Of a DNA stretch of 64,000 nucleotides, positions 18,801 through 30,800 are shown one piece after another; position 1 is the stretch's first letter, and each line of letters begins with the position of its first letter. A model generated the notes under the pieces. That model saw only the letters and a program-made list of their open reading frames with translations, ran no database searches and was not told where the DNA came from. Where the stretch lies: the NCBI GenBank assembly GCA_025642075.2, contig JAODUO010000073.1, positions 489,001-553,000 on the forward strand, given 5' to 3'. A program made the position numbers and the translations under genes. This stretch comes from Ridgeia piscesae. Lineage: Eukaryota > Annelida > Polychaeta > Sabellida > Siboglinidae.

Positions 18801-21800
18801 ATGTGTCTATGACAGAACTAGTGAGAACTCTACCTGGTCAATGTGTCTATGACAGCACTAGTGAGAACTCTACCTGGTCAATGTGTCTATGACAGAACTA
18901 GTGAGAACTCTACCTGGTCAATGTGTCTATGACAGCACTAGTGAGAACTCTACCTGGTCAATGTGTCTATGACAGAACTAGTGAGAACTCTACCTGGTCA
19001 ATGCGTCTATGACAGAACTAGTGAGAACTCTACCTGGTCAATGCGTCTATGACAGAACTAGTGAGAACTCTACCTGGTCAATGTGTCTATGACAGAACTA
19101 GTGAGAACTCTACCTGGTCAATGTGTGCCTTAATGACAGCCCTAGTGTTGAACCCCTACCTGGTCAGTCTGGATGATGGTCTGACCCTGGTGGACAGCGA
19201 CTGGACACCAGAACTGTGGGAAATAAACACAGAAGACCGTTATTAGTAACTAACATTATGGACTATTGTGTGTTCTACTGTTTCACTGTCATTTTTACAC
19301 AGTGGCTCTTTACTTAACAGTTTAAAGGATGCTGCCTTGTCTTATTTCATAAGCTGTTATTATAACTATACATGTGTGTGCATGCATTAATGTGTCTGCA
19401 TGTAGCAACTATGTATGTTTGTGCATTCCTTCTGTGTGTTTTTAGTTGGTGGGTGTGTGGGTGTGTGGGCGTGTGTGTGGGCGTGTGGGCGTGTGGGTGT
19501 GTGGGCGTGTGGGTGTGTGGGCGTATGGGTGTGTGGGTGTGTTTATGTGCAGATACCTGGCATGTGAGTTTGCATGTTTAAATACTACAGTACTGTACAC
19601 CCTCACAAACCACTGTCAAGTATGTGCAATGTGTATGTACCAAGCAATTGAACTAGACTGTCTGTGTTCTATTTCACCCCGGATTGTTCTCTACAGTTGC
19701 AGCAGATTTGAATCGTTTGTGATATTGTATCACATCAATGTAGCACATTAAATACACCAGTAAGATGCCATTGGACTTATGCTACAAACAGTTATTGTTT
19801 CTTATAAATTCACAATACAGTGTATAAAGATATTTGTGCTCCAACAAAATAGTTTACTTTCCACAAATCTGCGATCTTTCTAAGCAGAGCTCTCAATTTA
19901 GAGACATACAACCTCCTTGTTCAATAACAGCAAAATGCCACATTAGTAAAATGCTAGTGACATTCGGTATTCATCTGTCATCTTTCAAAAGGACAATTTT
20001 ATTTATATTTTCGTTATGCTTGAATTTATAAAAGGTCGCAAATATCTGCTGTAATCAAACAAAAAGATATAATTGTGAAATGGCTAAGATACGTAAATAA
20101 GACTTACTATGTCGAAGTGTGAACTGCCGGAGCCCGTGACATGTGACCTGCTCCGGACTGTAAGACCTCCCTTGCCCGCTCTATCTCAGAGTGCGTGCGA
20201 CCCCGGGTGACCTGATAGTCGTCCAACAGACGCATCGAGTCCTCGTCCAGTGAACTTGTGATGCTGGATGCATCCATCGTCTCGTGGGTGTAGCTGCTGT
20301 ATGGTGGAATATCACAGCCATGAAGTGATTGGCTGGTGTAGGTTAGGAGCGTCCGATGGCCGGGGGCGGGGGAGTAGCTCCTCACGCGGTTGTTGTGGTA
20401 GAGGGTGAACCCGGGGGAGGGTGGTAGACCGATGGTGTGAGATGCAGCTCGACCGGCCGAGTGTGACCTGAAGGGTGGCGAAAGTACCGACATCGCCCCC
20501 CGCGGGGTGATCTGTGGCGACCCCGATGATGACACGGACGGACTGGGTGATGATGCATCCTTGGTGCTGTTCACAATACCCTTGCGGACGCCCACCAGAT
20601 AGTCACACCTCTGTTTCGGCGTCATCACCGAAGTCGTGCCCCTTGACCTGGATGGAGTGACCTTGACCCTGGGCAAGGGCAACGTCCACCTGACCGAACT
20701 GACGGACCCGTCGGCTGGACTCAAGCTCCGCGACCGGAGCTTCTCCTTCATCATCTCGAAACTGACCTGTTCCCGGTGCCGTTCACGCTTGAACGACTCC
20801 ACCGCGTTGCGCCGTTCCTGCTCCAGGAAGTGGCGCTTCTGTGCTCGCGAGTGTCCGGGCATCGATGTGGCGTTCTGCTCCAGTTCGACGATTCGCTGCT
20901 CGATGTCGATCCGCGACTGCTCCAGCGTCGTGCGGTACTTGCTCAGGTACGCCCGGCTGATATTGCGGAGCTGTTCGTCATGTGCCGTGTACGCCATCAA
21001 ACTCTCGCTGTCCCACGGCTCGTCCAGTGCCTGTAGGAGTGTGTCCGTCTGACCGATGATGTAGTTGAGTTGAGCTTCGGCAAGTTCCACCTGCAGCTTT
21101 GATGGCATCACGTCCTTCCCTAACATGTCAAGGATCCGCTGTCTCTCTCGACGCAGTCTCTCCAGCTCATCGTCATAATACCCTTCTGTCGAGTCGGTCC
21201 CCACGGCCTGGTCCTTCTGGTGTGTCAGGTCCTCGTTCTTGCCCTCCTTGTCTTCCTTCTTCCCATCTTTTCTCCCCTCTCCTGCAGAAACTGTCCGTGT
21301 CCTGTTGGAAGCACGAGGGGAGAGTCGGGAAGACGTCTGGCGTTTCCCAGTAGGTGACAACGTATATCTGTCTCCCATCCGGATGTTTGTCACATGAATG
21401 GGACTGGCTGGTTTTGGAACTTTTCCCTTCTCCTGTGATGCGGCTGGTAGACTTGAGGCTGCAGTTTCGATCACTTGTTTGATGGCCTGATATTTATTGA
21501 TTATCTGTCGTATCTCAGAGTCCCTTCTGTCTGGTGAAGAGGTCTTGCTTGATGTGTCCTTAGTCTTTACGGCTTTTCCTTGTTTTGTGCCACTAGATGG
21601 ACCAGAATTTTTGACGTTTGTAGAACGCTTGGTTTTTGGTGATTTTGGCGAGACTGTTGTGCTGGGATCCACGTGCGAGTCTTTATCACAACTGGTCTTT
21701 TCTGATGGGACTCCTTTTGATGTACCTGTGACTGCTTCCTTCGATTTTTTAACAACCTGTGAAGCTTCTGATGTTTGTGGCTTCAATTTTGACTGTGCAG

Positions 21801-24800
21801 CTGGACTTCCATCTCTCAAATTTGTAGATTTGCGAGTTTGTTTATCTTTGGCATTCTTAGTTTTCCCAACAGTAACAGCAGGGGATGGTTTGGAATGCAG
21901 AATTGTGGACTTTCCAGTGCGTTGTTTGACAGGTGTTTCGGGCGTAGATGGTTTCTTTGCAGAAAGAGCAGCACCAGTGGGTCTGTCATTGGCTTGACTA
22001 CTTTGTGCTTTCCCAGAATGAGTTTCCTTTTGAGTGTCGCCTTCAACCTTTTCTGTTCTGTCGACATTAAACAGGCTGGTGGTTACAACTGTGGCATCTA
22101 GCAGTCTGACGGGTGGTACTTCTCCAGTCACTTTTGACGTCTTCCCTCCTGTCTCCCCTGCTCTCCGGGGAGCCTGAGTGCTCCTGGCAGTCTCCACCAA
22201 GCAGGGCTGTAGCTCTGTGGTCTCCCGTGAGGTCTTACTGTCGATGCTGACCAGCTGTCTAGGTGCTGTGGTCTTCTGTGAGGTCTTACTGTCGATGCTG
22301 ACCAGCTGTCTAGGTGCTGTGGTCTTCAACGTGGATGGCTCTGTAGTCGTTTGTTGTTCTGTTGAACCTGCTGATGTCTTGGGCTTGATATGACCTCTGA
22401 CTTGCAGTAGATCAGATGCCACATGTGCCGACGGTGAAGTTGGACTCTGTGTGTCAGTCACGTTGCCAGCGTCTGGTCCTGATGCTCTGTCAGACTTAGA
22501 CGGAGTCACCTGTTCTTCCTCCTGTTTCATGGTCAGTAGTGGTTCATCGATAGCTTCTTCCCACGGTTCACTCTGGGTGTGGACAGACACCCATCTATCC
22601 AGGCCTCTGTGTGGTAGCTGTCGTTCAGGCGCTGAGCTGGACTCTGTCTGGCTGCCGACTCCATCAAGGCAAGTTGTTGAACCCTTGCCAGCGTCATCCC
22701 GGAGTCTGGACGGTGGCGGTGTGTCCACTTCTGCCTGATGGTCATCTGGCTCAAGAGGCCTACTGAATAGTACAGGACTTTGTCCACCTGGAGGACTGGG
22801 ATTCACCCCAGTGTCCACTGTAAGGACACCGACCTCAGCATCACCCATTCCCATGGCAACTGGCACAGGGGAAACAGGGTCAACCCCACTGGTCTCTGAC
22901 TTCTGTGCCTTTGCTGTCTTGCCTTCATCATCACTGGTTTGCGTCTCGATGACCCTCATCTCAGGGTAGGTCTGAGTCTCGATGGTGCGCTGCTTCTTCT
23001 GGATGTTGACGTAGTAGCTGCCGGGGTGTCTTGCCTCCACATGGAGACTGGCATCGACGAGGTCGGTGATGTGCATGCTGCTCACCTGTAGCCCAGCCGC
23101 CCGCACCTCCGACCTGATGGCAATCTCTCCTGGCTGCTCCAAGGTCATCTCACACGTCTCCAGCAGGCCCCCAGTGGCACTGACCTCACGCCCGTACCCA
23201 GTTGGACGTAACCCGGGTCCCAGAGTGCCTCCTGGCTGTGAGCTACTCTTCTCTTCTGCGTGGTCTGGTGCTCCTGAATCAACCTGGCAAGTGGTGGTTG
23301 TCGTCCCTGCTGCCTTGTGGTGTTTCACTGTGTCCTCTGGCTCCGACTCGGTCACATCATCAAAATGTCCTCCAAATATATCCTCAGGTGCGATGTCTTC
23401 AGTCAACATCTGCTTTGACAGGTCCAGAGAGACAGATCTCTGGCCACTGCTCAATGTGTCTGGGTGTAGGTAGCGTACCTCATCCAGTGACACTGACCGC
23501 TCCTTCAGGGGTAATTCGAGGTGATCCGTGTCGTATGGATAGGACCGTGGCGTATCTTCTGCACACGTGGGTTCGGAGGCTGAGGTGGGGCGGTGCATAG
23601 CCTGGTCATCATCCCACAGTATCATCTCACGCAGGCTGCGGGAATGACTCAGAAACACGTACGTGATGTTGTCGTTTGATGCATCGTGTTCCGCATTATC
23701 CTCCGTGTCCGCCATGTTCTCGTCGTCTGACTGCAGCATTGAACTGGTCACCTCCTGATACTGTCCAGACTCCCACTGATCCTGGGGCCTCATCTTCTGC
23801 CGCCTGATCCAGATCCTCAGGGATCGACTCCATGGATGAACTTGACAGGAAGGTGTCGCTGCTGTACATGTCCAACTCCCCCGGGCTGAGCGGCAGGCGG
23901 GAGCCACCCGAGCTGATGGATGACTCGTCCTCGTCTGGTGGCGGGATGACTTCCGATGCTTCCTCGATGAATTGACTGATGAGCAGCCTTGCCTGGAAGT
24001 CATCCATCACGTCACTGGTGTCTAGGTTACTGCCTGAAGACGACGACGATGATAACGAATCAAATGACGTCTGTGTCTCAACGGTTTGGTATCGTTTTGG
24101 CAGCAGACAAACATCATCTAATGGCATACCAAACAAGTGCATCCAAGCCAGTCTGGACTTGATAGCCTCAGACACATGCTCGTCTGACAGCTGAGCTGCT
24201 GCTGCTGTCTTGTCTGTGTCGACACCCTCTGCAGCTGCCTCAATGACTGTGTCCACTGACTCCATGCTGTCAGCACAAACAGGTTTCCCAGGAGTCTCCT
24301 CTGTGCAACCTTCAACCACTTCACCAGTGCCCACCTGCTGTGCCACGTCTGAGGGAGATGTCATGTTGGGACCAGCCATGCCCAGATAAGCCCCACCCGA
24401 GACGGACGTGCCAGCAATATTCACCCTTCTTCTGGGATCCAGAATGACTCCCTCGGATTGTGATCCACATTCCACAATCCCCTGCTCATTTGTATCCAGA
24501 CTCGCTGCCTCTTCACCGTCCTCACTCTCCGATCGTCCCTGGTCTTCGCCGCCGACTAACCTCCTTGACTTCAGTGGCTTGATCTCAATGTCGAGGCTTG
24601 AGAACTTGAGGTGCTGCTGACAGGGAGCAGTGGGCTGGTCTCTTAGGATGGGTTCTTGTATGGCCGGTGTTTGCCTAGGCTGTGGTGTAGTCATAGGTGG
24701 CTGCACTCCAAGTATCTGCACGTCCGCTGTCAAGAGAGGTGCTCTGTTGTCACGGAAGTAATTGTACCTTGACTGCGTCTCAAACAGAACATCGTGCTGG

Positions 24801-27800
24801 AGTTCTGGCTGACGCAATGACATGTCAGGACGGTCAGGTTGTATGTCAAATCCAATGACCTTTGTGTCAACAAGCACGGATGATTTTTTCCCACGCTCGC
24901 CTGTGGATTTCATGCAAGGGACATTGCCGTTGGGTGTAGCGTTAGCCTGCTTGGTCTCCGAATATACACCTGGTTGCTGCTGCCCTGAGACGGTATTTGA
25001 CACGGAGGCTGCTGCATCATTGGGAAGCTGCCCATCTGCAGGTGCTTCGGTTGCGGTTTCAGACTCTTCATCGATGTCATTGTTTGCCAGACACTCGATG
25101 GTGCCAATGGTGAAGTTGGCTCGCCCTGGGAGCTCCTGTCGCATGAACTCAATCTCGTCTTCATTGATGTCCTCCGGTTCGTCACCGAGCGTCGACAGCA
25201 CCGACGTGTTTCTTGACCGGCTCCCATCATGCTGCAACAACCTCATCCTGTCATGCCCGCGATACAAACGCTCGACTTCCGTATCTTCGTCATCGTCTGA
25301 CATCTGTTGGTCATCCTCGTCACCAGTGTTGACGAACATTGACATACTGCTGGCTTTACGTGGAAGGGAGGTCACTTCTGGCTCGTCGTCTGAGGGAACC
25401 TCTGTTGGCTCGGTGGTTGACGCCTCAGCTAGAGTGGCCTCGTCGCTGGCGTCTCCTGTCGATGTTATCGTCGCGTACTCCCAGCCCTCCCGAGCCACCA
25501 CATTGGCCAGCTCCTCGAAGTCGGAGTTGATCATGTGAAGGATGCGGGAGAGTTCCAGAGGTTGAACCACGCCCTCGGTCTCCCTCACCACTCCCCCCTC
25601 TGGCTCTTTGTACTGAAGCAACATGAAACTGCCATGGTCACGCCTGAGTGGATCTTGTTCATCAGAAGGTGTCCCTGCGGTGATGGGCCTGGACATATAC
25701 TGACCAGTGCCATGTGGGGTGGACATACCGACCGGCGCAAAGTCATGTTGGGTGTGGTCCTCTGGGCCATCTCCCTGTGTACTGACTGTATCCACTGGGA
25801 CACTGCCTGTTCTTTCCCTAAGGACACCGCATTCCTCCACGTCTCCCAGTGCAGAGAATGACACGTCGTGCTCAGTGTCCTCATTTGACGTGTCATGCAC
25901 CGCAACAGTGACATTACTCGCGTCGTTGACATCAGGCATCATCAGCATCATGGTGCAGTAGCCATCATCAAAGCTGATCGACACTTCACTGTCCATCTTC
26001 TTTCCACCTGGGGACGTCAGACCACCAGAAGCAGTTGGTGATGACCGTTTGTCTTCCGGACGTCCCTGGACGGTGCCTCGCTGCTGTGGGTCTGACTTGG
26101 ATGCTGGCTTAAGATTTGTGCCTGGCTCATCATCATCATCACTCTCGTCATCCCCACTGTCATCCTCCTCCTCGTCTGGACTGTCCTCCGTACTAATGCC
26201 ATGCATGAACTCAATGTCCTCCTCCACAAGCTCTTCTGGTTCTTCATCAATGTTTGGTATCATCGAGGGATTTGCGGAGTCCGTGCCCCATTCCGGTATC
26301 TGGTTCAGCATGACGTCTCCGACCATTGTGATGTCACGCCAGTCAACCATGTCAGCGATGACATCCCGATCGCTGTCATCACCTTCATCATCCGACATCA
26401 CCTCATCTTGGTCCTCACCGACATTGACAAGCATTGAGAGGTTGCTCTCCTTGCGTGTCATCGCCGTGTTGTTTGACTTCAATGGTTTTGTTCCAATGTC
26501 TTCACCAGACTCATCTGCCTCATCACCATCTGTTGCATGCTGGGAAACTTCCTCTTCCTCACCATGTGACACACCATTCACCGAATTTCCCCCCGCGTCA
26601 GCCACAGTTGCATATTCCCAGCCCTCTTGGACAACATTCTGAATGAGCTCCTCAAAGTCTTTGTCCATCATGAAAATAATGGCAGACTTTTCGAGGCTTT
26701 CCATCTTCTTCACGTCGTCTTCGCCAATGCATCTGTGCACGCACCGGGCTAGTTCAGGTGCTTTGAAGTGCACAAGTTCGTAACTGCCTGCATCCGTGTC
26801 TGATGGTAATGGAGGGGTGACATCAGAGCTGCCTTCAAACAGGGCTTCATCGTCATCACGGGCTGGCTGAAGATGAAGCCGGGACTTCACAAGGTTATCT
26901 GTTGATTGGTCAGTTTCTGGGCTATCTGTTCTTCCTTCTGTGTGGCATATATCTTGTTGGGCAACTTCTGACTGTAAAGTTACTGTAATACATGTACTGG
27001 CATCTTCTGCCTCGTTCGTGTCCACTCCTGAAGGAAGTTTACCATCTCCAGTAGTGTCTGCTGCTACCAACTGACCAGCCATACGTCCAGACGCAGCACT
27101 GACATCTTCCAATACAGGTGCAGTCTTGTTTGTCACTGCTGGGGCACAGAGTGCTTTGTTACTGTGTGGGTCACCGTTAATGCTGTACAGTTCCAACTGT
27201 GTGTCCTCAAGGTGTCTAACATTGTCTACCAAACACTCCCCTGTTACATCGTGTGAATGCTTTGCACTTGCAATGAACTCTGGATTTCTGTTGCAAGTAG
27301 TGACACTGTCTGTGTCAACCTGTGTGTCACACGGATGCCGTCTGTCAGGGGTTACAGTCGCCTGGCGATTCTGCTCTGGAACACTTGTTTCTGCAGCAAA
27401 TGTTTCTTGTAAGTCTAACACAGTTTCACTTTGACTGCCATCAACCCCAATACACAAGTCACCGGCGTCTGTCACTGGTGTTACAAGACAACTGTCAGGA
27501 ATGTTTCTGTCACATGGAGTAGGACCAACAGATGCAGCTGTTTCCCCTTCAGAGGCTCTGGTAGCAGTAAGATCAGCACCCACGGAACAGACGGTCACAG
27601 ATCTGTCATGTCCGCCTGATTGATCTGTATGCAGATCATGTTGTTGATCACAAACACCAGCAACAATGGCTTGTTGTTGCTCTAGTTGTCCGTTGGAGTA
27701 ATCCAATCGAGAATCACACACTTCACGACGGCCTTGCACATCAGATGGCTGTTTGCAAACACCGGTGTCATCTACCAGTGAGTCCTTGGCTGAGTCACGG

Positions 27801-30800
27801 TCACCACGGACTGCCTGGTGCAGTGCAGAAGGAGACTCCACAAAGCCTGGCCCGGCAGTGTCGACTGTCTGCACTGGCTGTGTGCCACCGACAGACTGCT
27901 CCTGAGTTAATAACACATTGCTCTGTCCACAGGTCTCCACTATCTGCCCAGCCGCATTCGCACTGGCAGAATTAAGTTCCGAGATATTACTGCCACTGGT
28001 CACTGGCAGCGACGGCGTGCACAGACCTGCTTTGAAGTGCCCTACCGCTGGCGTCACGCCCGAGCGACTCTCATTGCTGCCACAGCTAGGGCCGCCTGCC
28101 AAAGCCGGATCAGTGGCAGAACGTTTTGTTTGGGAATTATTGCTTGGCCGGGCGGCGCTTGGCTCAGGTATTGTCATGTTTTGATGTATGACAGTGGTTG
28201 CTGGCATTCTATCAGCAGCCTTTGTCTCGAGTGAATGAGACCCCAGTGTCTCTGCAGAAGAATGCCGCTGGTCAGCGCAGTCCTCTTGTTTACTACCAGT
28301 GGCTGCTGTGTCCTTGGTCACTTCGGGTCCAGCCATTTCTAGGGACAGTTGTTTGTCACTTCTTGGGTCAGCAGTTGTTTCACCAGACACCAGACTTTGA
28401 TTGGAACCAATTGTTCCTGTGCTGTGTCCACCAGAACATGTGCCAGGAGCTGATGGTGCAGCAGAATCTTCTCTCAGCTCATCAGCTGGCAGACTGCCAT
28501 TCATGGATACACAGTTGTCCGCGTCAGCAGTTTTGGTACCAGCTAACAAAACACTGTCAGCTGTGAATTGAGGGTGGCAATTTTTAGCAACGTCTGAAAA
28601 TTCAGCACTGTCAATGTCAGCTACAGTTTCATGGTCTGAAGCTGCCAGATTAGTGTCACTCAACTCAACTAGTGACTTAATATTTCCTGAGGTGGTAGAC
28701 TGGGTGTTGGCATTTGTTGACTCGACATCTGCTGCAGATGATGGAAACTTTGTCAGCACCTGTTGACTTCAACATTTTCTGCAGATGATGGAAACTTGTC
28801 ATCAACATCTGTTGATTCAACATCTGCTACAGATGATGGAAACTTGTCAGCATATGTTGACTCAACATCTGCTGCAGATGATGGAAACTTGTCAGCATCT
28901 GTTGACTCAACTTCTGCAGATGATGGAACCTTGTCAACACCTGTTGCTTCAACATCTACTGCAGATGATGGAAACTTGTCAGCATCTGTTGATTCAACAT
29001 TTTCTGCAGATGATGGAAACTTTGTCAACATCTGTTGATTCAACATCTGCTACAGATGATGGAAACTTGTCAGCATATGTTGACTCAACATCTGCTGCAG
29101 ATGAGGGAAACTTGTCAGCATCTGTTGATTCAACATTTTCTGCAGATGATGGAAACTTGTCATCAACATCTGTTGATTCAACATCTGTTACAGATGATGG
29201 AAACTTGTCAGCATATGTTGACTCAACATCTGCTGCAGATAATGGAAACTTGTCAGCATCTGTCGACTCAACATCTGCTGCAGTTGATGGAAACTTGTCA
29301 GCATCTGTTGACTCAACTTCTTCTGCAAATGATGGAACCTTGTTAACACCTGTTGCTTCAACATCTACTGCAGATGATGGAAACTTGTCAACACCTGTTG
29401 CTTCAACATCTACTGCAGATGATGGAAACTTGTCAACACCTGTTGCTTCAACATCTACTGCAGATGATGGAAACTTGTCAGCATCTGTTGATTCAACATC
29501 TTCTGCAGATGATGGAAACTTGTCAACACCTGTTGCTTCAACATCTTCTCCAGATGATGGAAACTTGTCAACACCTGTTGCTTCAACATCTTCTCCAGAT
29601 GATGGAAACTTGTCAACACCTGTTGCTTCAACATCTACTGCAGATGATGGAAACTTGCCAGCATCTGTTGATTCAATATTTGCTGTAAATGACTGAAACT
29701 CATCAGCATTTACTGACTCAACATCTGCTGTTGATGACTGAAACATGTCAGCAACTGTTGACTCAGCTTCATTTGCCTGTCCTAGCAGTGACGCTGACTC
29801 ACAGATGTCACCATCAGATAACTCCTTCTTTGGCTGTATATCAGGAGCTGTGACATATGTTGCTGTCTCTGTCTGTGCCTCCTGCAAATGTCCAAGTGCT
29901 GTGTCCCCACCTGTCCCCCCTGTTTCTGTGTCATCACACGGACTTGTCTCCTTGTCACCCGACCGGTGCAACGTGTCCTCCTCTGATTCACTTGGACTTG
30001 TCATTGTGTTGCCATCACTTGCATACTGAGGGTCAAACACAGCACCCCGGGGCAGGCTGTAGTACCCCGAGTCCCTGTTGTCCCGACTTTCTCCCATCTT
30101 GGCCGACTTCACTGGTGCCGTGTTGGTCTGTCCAGCAGGTTCTGTTGACTGTTGGGTGGTGACAGAGGACAGCTGTGAGGACCCAAGGTTGTCACGCATG
30201 GCCGCCTTCTCTGTTCCAGAGGCCTGAAGGTGTGTAGCCGTATTGTCCTCCATTATTCCTTGTGGCAAAATTTCTGAAAAGCAGGATGTTTTGTCATCTT
30301 CAGGAATTTTACCTGACAATTCTGCTGCTGTTGTGGTATGATCCGATGCCAGTTCTGTCGTTTCTGTTGACAGTACTGTCACTGCTGTGGATTGATCTGT
30401 TGACAGTTCTGTCACTGCTGTGGATGGTGTGGATTGATCTGTGGACAGTTCTGTCACTGCTGTGGATGGTGTGGATTGATCTGTTGACAGTTCTGTCACT
30501 GCTGTGGATGGTGTGGATTGATCTGTGGACAGTTCTGTCACTGCTGTGGATGCTGTGGATTGATTTGTTGACAGTTCTGTCACTGCTGTGGATGGTGTGG
30601 ATTGATCTGTGGACAGTTCTGTCACTGCTGTGGATGGTGTGGATTGATCTGTGGACAGTTCTGTCACTGCTGTGATATGATCTGGTGACAGTATTGTTGT
30701 TCCTGTGGACAGTTCTGCTGCTGCTGTGGATGGCGTGGTATGATCTGTTGACAGTTCTGTCGCTGCTGTGGATGGTGTGGTATGATCTGTGGACAGTTCT

